Counted from the stretch's first letter, positions 52,945 through 62,011 are shown. The stretch is DNA of 64,000 bases from Rhizobium herbae (GCF_017873135.1 NZ_JAGGJV010000013.1:62001-126000); one strand, 5' to 3'. The notes: generated by a model from the letters alone, not told the origin. Numbers and translations: made by a program.

Positions 52945-52953
52945 CAGAGTTCT

Positions 52954-53030
52954 CCCGGCGGGGGCCATTTCGGAATTCGCAGCGCTGCCTGACCATCATG
53001 CAACGCAGCTTCGGAATGGCCCCGGTCGGG
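52954..53030. repeat. Stem-loop between binding-protein and permease genes
   Basis: CCCG...GGGGCCATT (arm ending 52969) pairs with AATGGCCCC...CGGG (from 53015) across a ~45-nt loop that contains the palindrome GCAGCGCTGC. It begins 10 nt after the binding-protein stop. Confidence 0.7.
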
Positions 53031-53078
53031 CGCCGGTGTCGCCACGGCTGTTACCCTCAAATACTTTGTGAGTCTCAA

Positions 53079-54065
53079 ATGAGCGCAGTTCCCGTTTCGC
53101 CGCCCGAAAAGACGTCCGGGGTCATGGCGAAGATCATCGGCGTGCCATCCGCCGGCCCCTTGTTGGTATTGCTGGCATTCGGCCTGATTTTCGCGATCAC
53201 CAACCCGCGATTTCTTGCCACCCACAACCTTTCGATTATCCTGCAGCAAACGGTGATCATCGGAACCTTGGCCATCGGGCAGACCCTCGTCATTCTGACT
53301 GCCGGAATCGACCTGGCAGTGGGAGCGATCTGCGTTCTCGGCACGATCATCGCCGGAAAGCTCGTGACGAGCGGCTACGATCCCGCGCTTTCCATGGCTT
53401 TTTCTGTCCTTGTCTGCACTGCGGCGGGATTTGCCGCCGGTGGCCTTATCAGCGGGTTACGGCTGCCGCCGTTCATCGTCACGCTCGGTATTCTCGGAAT
53501 TCTAACTGCTGCGTTGCGGCTGATCTCCGCCGGCGGTGCCTTTCCGGTACGCGACGAATTTCTCGGATGGACCGGAAACACGCTTCGTCTCGGCGGATTC
53601 ATCGTGACATACGGCGTTCTTTTGATGTTCGTTCTGTATGCACTCGTCTGGTACCTCCTTAACGAAACCAAATGGGGGCGACACGTCTACGCCATCGGCA
53701 ACAGCCCCGAAGCGGCAAGGCTCGTTGGCATTCCCGTGCGCCGCCATCTTCTGTCGGTCTATCTCCTCGCGGGCTTTATCTACGGCATAGGAGCCTGGCT
53801 GGCGCTCGGGCGTATTCCGAACGCTGACCCAAATGCACTTCAAACCGCAAACCTCGATTCCATCACGGCGGTGGTAATCGGTGGGACCAGCCTCTTTGGC
53901 GGACGTGGCGGACTGATCGGGACCTTGATCGGGGCCCTCATCGTTGGCGTCCTTCGCAATGGACTGACGTTGGCCGGCATCGATCCGCTCTGGCAGGATC
54001 TCGTCACCGGCATCCTTGTCATCGTCGCGGTCGCGCTCGACCAGCTTTCGCGAAGGAAAGGCTGA
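53079..54065 (+). CDS. Sugar ABC transporter permease (FrcC/RbsC type)
   Basis: A 328-residue permease of ~8-10 helices: SAGPLLVLLAFGLIFAITNP, ILQQTVIIGTLAIGQTLVIL and TAGIDLAVGAICVLGTIIAG are the RbsC signature region; NSPEAARLVGIPVRRHLLSV is the cytoplasmic loop and VIGGTSLFGGRGGLIGTLIG the conserved later helix. I use the ATG at 53079; the frame upstream contains the intergenic stem-loop. The stop overlaps the ATPase start (TGATG). Confidence 0.9.
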   Translation: MSAVPVSPPEKTSGVMAKIIGVPSAGPLLVLLAFGLIFAITNPRFLATHNLSIILQQTVIIGTLAIGQTLVILTAGIDLAVGAICVLGTIIAGKLVTSGYDPALSMAFSVLVCTAAGFAAGGLISGLRLPPFIVTLGILGILTAALRLISAGGAFPVRDEFLGWTGNTLRLGGFIVTYGVLLMFVLYALVWYLLNETKWGRHVYAIGNSPEAARLVGIPVRRHLLSVYLLAGFIYGIGAWLALGRIPNADPNALQTANLDSITAVVIGGTSLFGGRGGLIGTLIGALIVGVLRNGLTLAGIDPLWQDLVTGILVIVAVALDQLSRRKG

Positions 54066-54883
54066 TGAAGACTCCAGCTCCCTTACAGCCCATCCCTTCG
54101 GATTCAGCCGGCATTGTACTTGAAGCCCGTAACGTGGTTAAGCGCTATGGCCATATGACCGCGCTCGACGGCGTCGATTTCGAACTCAGGGCGGGCGAAA
54201 TCCTGGCCGTCGTCGGCGATAACGGCGCGGGCAAAAGTACCCTCATCAAGGCCCTAACGGGTGCCGTTCATCCCGACGGCGGCGAGATCCTGCTCGATGG
54301 CGAGCCCGTGCACTTCAAGGGGCCGCTCGATGCGCGGCACCGCGGCATAGAGACTGTCTATCAGGACCTTGCGGTCGCCCCGGCGCTCGATATTGCCAGC
54401 AATCTCTTCCTCGGACGAGAACTGCGCCGGCCCGGTATCATGGGCAGTGTCTTCCGCCGTCTCGACAAGAAGCGCATGCGCCAAGAGGCAGAGCGTAGCA
54501 TGGCGGAACTGAAATTCCGCCTGCCGTCGATCACCAACGCGGTTGAGGCCCTGTCGGGCGGCCAACGTCAAGGCGTCGCCGTTGCCCGTGCCGCCCTGTT
54601 TGCCAGGAAACTGGTGATTATGGATGAGCCGACCGCAGCGCTCGGCGTTCGCGAGACAGGCCAGGTTCTCGAACTGATCCGGGCCATCCGCGACCGGGGA
54701 CTGCCGGTGGTACTGATCAGCCACAACATGCCCAACGTTTTCGAACTCGCCGATCGCATCCACATCATGCGGCTTGGCCGTCGCGCCGCCGTTGTCAGTC
54801 CGAAAACGCATTCGATGGGCGATGTGGTCGCCATAATGACCGGAGCGACAAGGGTCGAGGAGGCGCGCGACCCGGGTGTCTAA
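54065..54883 (+). CDS. Sugar ABC transporter ATP-binding protein, single domain (FrcA type)
   Basis: A 272-residue ATPase with one ABC domain, in contrast to the duplicated RbsA/XylG form. Walker A GDNGAGKSTLIKALTGAVHP, signature ALSGGQRQGVAVARAALFAR, Walker B LVIMDEPTAALGVRETGQVL and the switch His in VVLISHNMPNVFELADRIH. This is the FrcA arrangement known from rhizobial fructose/mannose/ribose uptake. Start overlaps the permease stop, ensuring coupling. Confidence 0.9.
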   Translation: MKTPAPLQPIPSDSAGIVLEARNVVKRYGHMTALDGVDFELRAGEILAVVGDNGAGKSTLIKALTGAVHPDGGEILLDGEPVHFKGPLDARHRGIETVYQDLAVAPALDIASNLFLGRELRRPGIMGSVFRRLDKKRMRQEAERSMAELKFRLPSITNAVEALSGGQRQGVAVARAALFARKLVIMDEPTAALGVRETGQVLELIRAIRDRGLPVVLISHNMPNVFELADRIHIMRLGRRAAVVSPKTHSMGDVVAIMTGATRVEEARDPGV

Positions 54884-54950
54884 TCATTGATCGGACGGAA
54901 ATAACCGGACGGAGATCGCCTCCTCCGGTCAACACGGGAGGAAAATTAAA

Positions 54951-55916
54951 ATGACGAAGAAAGCAACATTTGGCTTTTTTGCTCTGGCACTGTGCCTTGG
55001 CGGTGCATTGCCGTCCGCCTCCACGGCGGCAGACAAGCCAAAAATATTGGTGATCTACCCGTATCTCGGCGACCAATCCTTCGTCCGAATGCATCAGGCA
55101 TCGGAAACCGAAGCAACGAAATTCCCCGAGATCCAGATCGACATCGTCGCCGGCCCAGACCGCACCAATGCGAATTACTTCATTACCGCAATCGAAAAGG
55201 CGATGACCGAAGGCTACAACGTGATCGCCATCAATCACGGGGGGGCAGCGGCGCAACTTTATCCTGCCTTGAAGAAGGCTGAAGCCGAGGGCATCAAGGT
55301 GGTGGGCTTCGACACGGGCCTTCCGGAGCTCAAGGGCCATGCCTCGGATGTGCTCTACGACATTCCCGGAGCGTCGGGCAAAGCGGGCGAACTTTTCGCC
55401 GGTATCGTTCCGGATGGCGCCAAGATTGGAATCATTCGCTGCCTGCTTGGCAACCCGGACACCGATGCATTCATCAACGGGTTCAAGAAGGCGACGGAAG
55501 ACAAAAAATACAACGTGGTCATGGATGCCGATGCAAAGTGCGATCCGGCCAGCGCCCGCACAATTACCGAGAACATGCTGACCTCAACACCTGATCTGGC
55601 CGGCATCTTCAACGTGTTCGACGTTTCCGCGCAGGGATCGCTACAGGCATTGAAGGCCTCAGGCAGCAGTGTGCCGCTGGGCTCGATCGGCGGACAGCTC
55701 TATGGAGCGGAGGCGGTTGCTGAAGGCGGCAACTGGAAATATACCGTGCCGTATCCGTTCGAAGCAATCGGCATCATTGCCATCGATACAGCGGTCAAAG
55801 TGGCGAAGAACGAGCCCGTGGACTCAATCACTGTGGTTCCAGTTGCGACGCCGCTCACGCCGGACAACGCCAAAGCCTATGCGGATGAGCTAAAGGCAAA
55901 GCTCGCAGCGAAATAA
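54951..55916 (+). CDS. Second ribose-type ABC transporter substrate-binding protein
   Basis: A 321-residue sugar-binding protein. Signal peptide KKATFGFFALALCLGGALPS with cleavage near STAA (~25). Mature part ILVIYPYLGDQSFVRMHQAS, NVIAINHGGAAAQLYPALKK and CLLGNPDTDAFINGFKK, FNVFDVSAQGSLQALKASG. It is a different ligand type from the protein at 51955: the YPYLGDQ and INHGG segments replace the usual TNP-F and ITP-N motifs. GGGAGGAAAATTAAA precedes the ATG. Confidence 0.88.
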   Translation: MTKKATFGFFALALCLGGALPSASTAADKPKILVIYPYLGDQSFVRMHQASETEATKFPEIQIDIVAGPDRTNANYFITAIEKAMTEGYNVIAINHGGAAAQLYPALKKAEAEGIKVVGFDTGLPELKGHASDVLYDIPGASGKAGELFAGIVPDGAKIGIIRCLLGNPDTDAFINGFKKATEDKKYNVVMDADAKCDPASARTITENMLTSTPDLAGIFNVFDVSAQGSLQALKASGSSVPLGSIGGQLYGAEAVAEGGNWKYTVPYPFEAIGIIAIDTAVKVAKNEPVDSITVVPVATPLTPDNAKAYADELKAKLAAK

Positions 55917-55938
55917 AGCGGCCGACTGCGAAAAAACA

Positions 55939-55974
55939 GCGACGCATCCTTCGCGAACCCGGCGGGTGCGTCGC
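55939..55974. repeat. Stem-loop between second binding-protein and permease genes
   Basis: GCGACGCATCC pairs with GGGTGCGTCGC (11 bp, one G-U) across a 14-nt loop, starting 23 nt after the binding-protein stop and followed by CCATCGC, not a U-tract. Confidence 0.8.
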
Positions 55975-56042
55975 CCATCGCTACAATGCTCAGCAGTCGT
56001 CGAACCGAGTGCCGCACTGCTTACAGGAGTTGGATCCGTTCT

Positions 56043-57104
56043 ATGTCGCCAAGGGAAACCAAGAGAGTACTGGGAACGGCTGAACCAGCAATCGACACCG
56101 ATCACTCGGACGGGACCAACGCCATCGGAATCAGGATCGGTCTACGCATACTGCGCACGGGGCCTGCCTTCATTCTCGTTGCCCTTGTCATCATCATGGC
56201 GGGCCTGAACGAATATTTTCTGACTGTTCGCAACCTTCAGAACCTTTTTACACAAACCGCGATGATCGCGACACTGGCTCTTGGCCAATTGCTCGTGATC
56301 GTGGTGCGGGGCGTCGATGTCTCGGTCGGCAGTATTCTTGGCCTGACCGTGGTGCTGTCCGGCTTGATGATGCAGGCTGGATTTGAAAACGGGCTCGTGC
56401 ATATTGCCGTCTTCATCTCCGCGGGCGCTCTCTTCGGACTGTTCAATGGCTTCATGATCGTCAAGGGAGGAATTCCCCAGCCGTTGATCGTGACGGTCGC
56501 TACGCTTGGCATTGGCCGTGGGCTGGCACTTCTCTTGAGCGGCGGTACCGAACACATCGGCATGACGCCCGTAGTGCAGGTGGCAGGCAGTGGATCCGTT
56601 CTCGGAATCCCTGTGCCTGCCATTCTGGTGGGTGCCGTCACGCTCTGCCTTGCCGTTTTGACCTTGAAGACCCTGTGGGGCAGATGGATCTTTGCCGTCG
56701 GCGGTAATCCGGATGTTGCGGGATGGCTTGGCGTTCCGCGCGACCGAGTCGTGATGAGTTGTTACATGATTTCCGGGGCAATGGCGGGCATTGCGGGGAT
56801 AATCTACGCTGGCCGGACCGATGCTGCATCTCCGTTGGCTGGAGTGGGTATGGAGCTCGACGCGGTTACAGCGGTAATCATTGGCGGCGCCAGCCTGTTC
56901 GGCGGGAGAGGGCACATCGTAAACGCCTTGATTGGTGCCCTGATCATCGGTGTCATTCGCAACGGTCTGAACTTGATGAGCGTGTCGCCTTTCTGGGAAG
57001 CGATCGCCATCGGCATCTCGATCTTGTTTGCGCTCGAACTTGATGTTCTACGCCGTTATCTTGAAGAAAAGCTGCGGGCTCGTGCCGCGAGGGCTATGCG
57101 ATGA
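56043..57104 (+). CDS. Second sugar ABC transporter permease (RbsC type)
   Basis: A 353-residue permease: GPAFILVALVIIMAGLNEYF, TAMIATLALGQLLVIVVRGV and DVSVGSILGLTVVLSG at the start, then GGNPDVAGWLGVPRDRVVMS (cytoplasmic loop) and VIIGGASLFGGRGHIVNALI. Start uncertain: the ATG at 56043 has GGAG 14 nt upstream; an in-frame ATG at 55986 would add 19 residues of atypical composition. The stop overlaps the next ATG (ATGA). Confidence 0.88.
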   Translation: MSPRETKRVLGTAEPAIDTDHSDGTNAIGIRIGLRILRTGPAFILVALVIIMAGLNEYFLTVRNLQNLFTQTAMIATLALGQLLVIVVRGVDVSVGSILGLTVVLSGLMMQAGFENGLVHIAVFISAGALFGLFNGFMIVKGGIPQPLIVTVATLGIGRGLALLLSGGTEHIGMTPVVQVAGSGSVLGIPVPAILVGAVTLCLAVLTLKTLWGRWIFAVGGNPDVAGWLGVPRDRVVMSCYMISGAMAGIAGIIYAGRTDAASPLAGVGMELDAVTAVIIGGASLFGGRGHIVNALIGALIIGVIRNGLNLMSVSPFWEAIAIGISILFALELDVLRRYLEEKLRARAARAMR

Positions 57105-57865
57105 CCGGCGATACTGTTCTGGAAGTCCGCGGTGCGGTGAAGTCATATGGCTTCGTCACGGCGCTTGGCGGTGTTGATCTCACGCTGAAGCGTGGCGAAA
57201 TTCTAGCCCTGCTCGGCGACAATGGCGCAGGCAAGACAAGTCTTGTTCGTGCCATCAGCGGCATCATGAAACTGGACGAGGGTGACATCCTTCTCGATGG
57301 ACAAAGGCTGGCCCTCGGCTCGGCCGGTGATGCCCGGCGGGCCGGTATCGAAACAGTGTTTCAGAATCTAGCGGTTCTCGACAATCTCGATGTCGCATCG
57401 AATTTCTATATTGGACGCGAAAACACTTGGCCTCGCTGGCTGGGACCTTTGGGGTTCCTCAATGCCGCGCGTGAAGCCAGTGGCTGGACGGCGCAGGCGG
57501 GGAGCCTCGGCATCAAAGCTCTCGATCCGCGGCAAGAAATCGGCCTGATGTCGGGCGGACAACGACAGGCTGTTGCTGTGGCTCGCGCCGTGGCCTTTGC
57601 AAGCAAAGTGGTGATCTTGGACGAACCAACGGCAGCGCTGGGTGTTCGAGAATCGGCGCAAGTGCTCGGATTGATCAAAACCCTTCCGCAGCGCGGTGTA
57701 TCGGTCATTTTGATCAGCCACAACATGGAACATGTCGTTCAGGTTGCGGATCGGGCCGTCGTTCTCCGGCAGGGCAGAGTTGCTGGTTCGTTGGTTCCAC
57801 GTCGAGACAGCGTACCCGATCTTATTGCGATGATCATGGGCGCCGCGCCATCGACGTCAAGCTAA
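57101..57865 (+). CDS. Second sugar ABC transporter ATP-binding protein, single domain
   Basis: A 254-residue single-domain ATPase: Walker A GDNGAGKTSLVRAISGIMKL, signature LMSGGQRQAVAVARAVAFAS, Walker B VVILDEPTAALGVRESAQVL and the switch His in VILISHNMEHVVQVADRAVV. It parallels the ATPase at 54065 in length and motifs, so the two transporter modules look like products of an old duplication with diverged receptors. Coupled to the permease by a 4-nt overlap. Last gene of the sugar locus. Confidence 0.9.
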   Translation: MTGDTVLEVRGAVKSYGFVTALGGVDLTLKRGEILALLGDNGAGKTSLVRAISGIMKLDEGDILLDGQRLALGSAGDARRAGIETVFQNLAVLDNLDVASNFYIGRENTWPRWLGPLGFLNAAREASGWTAQAGSLGIKALDPRQEIGLMSGGQRQAVAVARAVAFASKVVILDEPTAALGVRESAQVLGLIKTLPQRGVSVILISHNMEHVVQVADRAVVLRQGRVAGSLVPRRDSVPDLIAMIMGAAPSTSS

Positions 57866-58044
57866 TTATCTATACTTCAGCCTCACTTTATCGCCGGCGA
57901 TGACTTGGTAACAGTTCCATAAACGCGTTATGCCGTGCGGATGATGAGTTGGTCGCTGGTTCGTTTCGTTTCAGGGCGAACGGTTTGAAGGCTGTCCGAT
58001 CCGGGGTGACAAGTTTACGACAGAAGCCTCGTAGCGGGTAACGG

Positions 58045-58309
58045 TTAGAGATATCGCGCCCGGCTGTCCGTGAGGCGCTCAAGCTTCTCGAACAGGACGT
58101 ATTTTCGTGGCGAACGCACGAAGATACTTCGGCCATGTCGGTGGCCGTGGAGGGGCGATCACCATCTTTACGTCTTTGGCTCGAAGCCAGACGGGCGGGA
58201 ATGGGAAAACCGGTTCATTTGCGGATATCACCCGTTTGCGAAAACCTGTCTCGCGGAGGGAGAGGAAGCTTAAAAGGCACTAGTCTCCGCGCAAGTCTAC
58301 GAGTCTAAA
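58045..58309 (+). pseudogene. GntR-family regulator HTH remnant
   Basis: ISRPAVREALKLLEQD at 58051-58098 is the recognition-helix region of GntR/FadR regulators. The frame continues to a stop at 58309 with sequence that no longer resembles a GntR effector domain, and no N-terminal part is recognisable. A decayed regulator beside the sugar locus, possibly once its own. Confidence 0.5.
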
Positions 58310-58521
58310 GAGGCCAGGTTCTGATTCATCGCAAAGAACGCTTCGTTGAGCAACATTGGAACGAACTAGTGGGCTAGGGTTGCTTCCGCGAGACAGAGCG
58401 AGAAGCGGTACTGCATGGTTGGTCTCGGACATGCACTTCAGAATCTGGAGAGCGTCACAGGGGCCCTTTCACGGATGGCGTGCCATCGCCGTCGCGCCCT
58501 GATGCAGACATGTCGCCCGAT
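58310..58521. other. Gene-free interval
   Basis: No coding or structural feature is supported here; with 57866-58044 this spacer is mostly decayed sequence. Confidence 0.4.
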
Positions 58522-58914
58522 TTATGGCAGGGCAATTCGGTCGCGAATTTCAAGCCAATACGGATGTGCACATCCGAATGTCGGTGATTTCCTTTCTCCG
58601 GAAGCTATCATCATGGCAGGATGGCGCTCGTCATTATCGTTCACGGTCATCGACACGATCGTGTACCCGTCATTGGAAAGTTGCAGCTTTAATTCCTTGA
58701 AATGACGCTCGAAACCACTTGCCACTTGCTGCAGCGGATAACGCCATCCGTTCTTGCAAGCGGTGATCAGGATATCGGCATAAAGATGTGCGCTGATAGT
58801 TCGCGCTTCTTCTTCGGAGATCACTTTACCACGAGCCACCTCGTCATGAGCTAGGCAAGGTGTCGTAGAAAAAACCAAATCAAGCAAGATTACCCCTGTG
58901 AATGCAGCTTTCAC
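58522..58914 (-). CDS. Secreted hypothetical protein
   Basis: A 130-residue protein with a Sec signal (KAAFTGVILLDLVFSTTPCL, cleavage after LA, ~22). The mature part has ISAHLYADILITACKNGWRY, VASGFERHFKELKLQLSNDG and ends AHPYWLEIRDRIALP; two or three Cys could form a disulphide. The GTG start at 58914 has GGGAGG 5 nt upstream. Periplasmic by inference; family not recognised. Confidence 0.65.
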   Translation of the reverse strand: MKAAFTGVILLDLVFSTTPCLAHDEVARGKVISEEEARTISAHLYADILITACKNGWRYPLQQVASGFERHFKELKLQLSNDGYTIVSMTVNDNDERHPAMMIASGERKSPTFGCAHPYWLEIRDRIALP

Positions 58915-59338
58915 AATAGCCTCCCTCTCCGGGTGCTCCTTTTGAGATCATCCGGACTTCCGATGCTACAGTTACCCCAGGCCCATAGTTCGCTGCCGCA
59001 GACTACTACAAAAGAATTTTCTAAAATACAGAAATTCGCCGGCCGTGCCGCATTCCATCCGTCAGGGTGCCAAACGCCAAACGCCAAAACCACGCGCCCC
59101 GGGCTCAATGCGGAGCTGCGCGTAATCTCGTTTTGACAATGCTCAGACGATCTGAGCAGTTCTGTTGTAGTTGGAGGGTTCGTTGCCATTCGTCTTTGTG
59201 CTGGCGGTTCGCCTTATCTCCCGATGTCAAGCAACAGCCCTCGGGATAATGAACGAGCGGATTGTTGTCGGCCTACCCTAGTCGATCGCCATGCAGATCG
59301 GCGCGATGGGGAGAACGTGTTCTTAAAATACCGACCGC

Positions 59339-60148
59339 TCAGGTCCACGCGCATTCGAACGCGGGGACCGGCTTAGCGAACCCCTTTAGCTGCAATCGTT
59401 CGATTTCTAAAAAGGCAGCGCTGCTGTTCTGATTCCGGAACACATTCTCAGAAACGAGAATCTGATCGGTCGATGCCGCTGAGCATAAACGAGCAGCGAG
59501 CTGAACTGTCTTGCCAAAAAGATCGTTGCTGTCCTCGACGGGCTCTCCACAATCGATGCCGATCCGAATGTGTATGGGCTCCGCGTTGCCTCGGTTGTAA
59601 CGCAGGAACTCCTGAAGTATGGCGGTAGAGCAATCAACGGCCTGCGTGGTGGATGCGAAGGAAGCCATGATGCCGTCGCCAGTGTGTTTGACCTCGCTGC
59701 CGCCATATCCTCTTAGGCACCTTCGGACGATGGAATCATGCGCCCTGACGAGTTCTGTACCCATAAGGTCGCCGAGGCGGGAGGTCATTTCCGTCGATCC
59801 GACAATATCCGTGAACATGATCGCTCGGTGTGCGTTGTCCTTATCTTGCGTATTTTCGGTAAGAGGTTCGGGATCGCTGATCCGGCCGAGAAAAGCCTCA
59901 ACCGCCGATAGGGCCACCTCGACAACCTCGCCGGCAACATAGCCGTGTGCAACGCGATGAACGCATTGAGCAGTTTCCTTGTCCGGAGCATCTATCAGGC
60001 AAAAGGCAGTGCCGCGCTGATGGTCGAACCAGTAGGTCAGGAACTTCACTCCGTATTCGTCCTGGACTTCGAGATCCTTCTGATGCGCCTGGGCAACGTC
60101 GGCTGCGCTAAATCCTTTGAGTTCATGGCGATCCATGAAGATGGCCAT
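59339..60148 (-). CDS. DUF4242-class III nucleotide cyclase fusion
   Basis: A 269-residue protein. Residues ~1-85 are a DUF4242 (SCO4226-like, nickel-binding) domain: MAIFMDRHELKGFSAADVAQ, then FCLIDAPDKETAQCVHRVAH. Residues ~105-269 are a class III adenylate/guanylate cyclase domain: IMFTDIVGSTEMTSRLGD with the metal Asp, KHTGDGIMASFASTTQAVD, and LFGKTVQLAARLCSAA. The second metal Asp (GDGIMASF) and the Asn/Arg of the last motif (here Q and R) are in keeping with an active, perhaps divergent cyclase. GAGGAGAAGACG precedes the ATG. It probably makes cAMP in response to a metal or small ligand (inference). Confidence 0.83.
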   Translation of the reverse strand: MAIFMDRHELKGFSAADVAQAHQKDLEVQDEYGVKFLTYWFDHQRGTAFCLIDAPDKETAQCVHRVAHGYVAGEVVEVALSAVEAFLGRISDPEPLTENTQDKDNAHRAIMFTDIVGSTEMTSRLGDLMGTELVRAHDSIVRRCLRGYGGSEVKHTGDGIMASFASTTQAVDCSTAILQEFLRYNRGNAEPIHIRIGIDCGEPVEDSNDLFGKTVQLAARLCSAASTDQILVSENVFRNQNSSAAFLEIERLQLKGFAKPVPAFECAWT

Positions 60149-60550
60149 CGTCTTCTCCTCACCCTTCTCCGGTCCATGGAAGTCTATGCCCGATCAAGAT
60201 TTTGGGCAATCGATCGATTCTCGCTCGGCTTGTGTGGATTACTGGCGTTGCTTTCAACGTAGCCAAGGTCGAAGTATGACGCGATGGCGTCGAGCGAACT
60301 GTTTCTATTTCAATCTTCTAAAGTTATGCTAGTTTGGCGTGAAGCGCGCGGAAGTCTATTCGACCGGTCAGGACAAGAACACCGCCAACGCGCTGTTTCG
60401 TGATGCCGTCGCGATGTGCCAGGCGAACATTCCCGGCGCCGACGATATCCACGAATTCAAAATGAATAGCCGCCGCACCTGTAACTCATTTGGGTGACTC
60501 AATCTCATCAAACCCCGCGCAGAATGCACTCAAAGCACGGGAGGGCTGCA
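60149..60550. other. Interval with a possible gene fragment
   Basis: A GTG-initiated plus-strand frame at 60342-60497 reads RAEVYSTGQDKNTANALFRD then AVAMCQANIPGADDIHEF and looks coding in composition, but is short and without a ribosome site. The rest shows nothing. Confidence 0.3.
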
Positions 60551-60748
60551 ATGGTCTCCACACCTCGACCCAGCGTCAGGCTCGACATCAGTTTCATTAA
60601 GGGCGTTTGGATGGTCACTATTTTCAATGGTGATCAGTCGGAAAACCGGTCGTTTCGCACCGAGATCGATGCTCGCGACTATGGCAATGCGCGGCTGGAG
60701 CAACTTCGTTCGGACGTTGGAGAAATTCGGCTGAACGGGAAGCACTAG
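60551..60748 (+). CDS. Small conserved-type hypothetical protein
   Basis: A 65-residue protein starting MVSTPRPSVRLDISFIKGVW, with MVTIFNGDQSENRSFRTEID and ARDYGNARLEQLRSDVGEIR. GGGAGG lies 6 nt before the ATG at 60551, which is preferred over the upstream in-frame ATG at 60494. Beta-strand-rich, soluble. Similar short proteins are frequent in Rhizobium; function unknown. Confidence 0.6.
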   Translation: MVSTPRPSVRLDISFIKGVWMVTIFNGDQSENRSFRTEIDARDYGNARLEQLRSDVGEIRLNGKH

Positions 60749-60883
60749 GGCTGGGCGTCGTTCTTGGGGTCAGCGCTAAACGAACGCCATCCGGCTCATG
60801 TCCGGATGGCTTTCAGGTGGTCACTCGGAGGTGCTCAAGCCAACCAAGCATTCAAACTCTAACGAGATAAGGTTTACACGCCG

Positions 60884-61269
60884 TTAGCACGGCGGTGAGT
60901 GACGGGCAATTTGGGGCGGATCGAAAGGGTTGGCGTCGGGATGGTGCATTTTGAGCCTTTCCTTATAGCGGCTCCTGATTTCCTCCAGTGTCGCCGCCGG
61001 CAAAAGCCCGAATGTTTCAAAAGCCTTGGCTTCGAGCACCTTGAGTTTTCGTCTTTGGAGACCGCTGCTTTGCGCCTGGCGCGCAGCAGCGGTTTTGCGG
61101 GCGTTTAATGTCTTGGCAGAACCGGAGCGGACAGTGGACGGGATCGGGATTTCGGTGGTTTGGTTTACCCTGGTCCCACAGGCATTTCGGGCCAGTGGGT
61201 TCGCTGGCGGAAGCGGATTTTTTGCGAGCAGATCTAAGGCCCACGAATATTTTTTGAATCGAGTGTCAT
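60884..61269 (-). pseudogene. J-domain protein (rhizobial DnaJ family) remnant
   Basis: From an ATG at 61269 the reading MTLDSKNIRGP matches the N-terminus of the rhizobial DnaJ-family proteins but stops at once. Near the other end KVLEAKAFETFGLLPAATLE and EIRSRYKERLKMHHPDANPF give helices I-II and the HPD motif of the J-domain, then the frame diverges before helix III. The central Cys-containing domain survives only as fragments in other frames. Deletions and frameshifts make it non-functional. Confidence 0.7.
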
Positions 61270-61497
61270 AGCATCTGTATGGATGCCGCGCGTCACCTCG
61301 GCAAGATTTAGCAAAATCGCTCCCACTCCCTCGAGCTGTCAGTAAACCCGAATCAATGCGATCTTTGCATCGAGTACGCATGCTTAACGACGCAACCTCG
61401 ATTGGTTTGGTGAAGACCGGCGTACCCTGTACACATGCTGCATCAGCCGCATGTTGACCATCCATGCGCTTGACGCCAGCTTTGAAAGTGCCAATCG

Positions 61498-61797
61498 ATG
61501 ACGTCTGCCATCCCCGACTTTGTGAGTGCGCTCTATCGGTCGGCCAACGAGGTCTCAAAGGTATCAGCTTTCGAACGCCGGCGCCTGGTCGAGTGCGCCG
61601 CAAGAATAATTTCGGAGCAGCGGATACAACTCGCGGACACGGGCAACGCCTTATCCATGCCGTCAAGCGTTGTCGCAGGCCTCGACATTATTTTTCAGCA
61701 GATCGACGACATGCCCGACCCGCTCATGAGCCACATCCTTCTGGAATGTGCGGAGGAAATCCGAAAATTGCACGTCCTGAGCGCGAAGACCGAATGA
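61498..61797 (+). CDS. Hypothetical helical protein
   Basis: A 99-residue, mostly helical protein starting MTSAIPDFVSALYRSANEVS with RRRLVECAARIISEQRIQLA and MSHILLECAEEIRKLHVLSA. No signal or membrane segment. The ribosome site is poor, so the start is uncertain. Not recognised; probably a rhizobial accessory protein. Confidence 0.55.
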   Translation: MTSAIPDFVSALYRSANEVSKVSAFERRRLVECAARIISEQRIQLADTGNALSMPSSVVAGLDIIFQQIDDMPDPLMSHILLECAEEIRKLHVLSAKTE

Positions 61798-62011
61798 TGG
61801 GAGTGGGTAGGTCCGTTACTCGTCCATCAGTCCGTCGAACACTGCGGCATTGCCTCAGCGATCGCTTTCCCGAGGTCAGTTGGCGCTCGCTGCCAGCGCC
61901 TTCGCCTCCATATCACGTGCTGCCATCCCTGAGGCCGCGCCTTGGATAAGTAGCTATCCTGAGCACGTTGGGAAGCCAAGGGCGCGAAGTTACTGCGACT
62001 GGAGCGATCCG

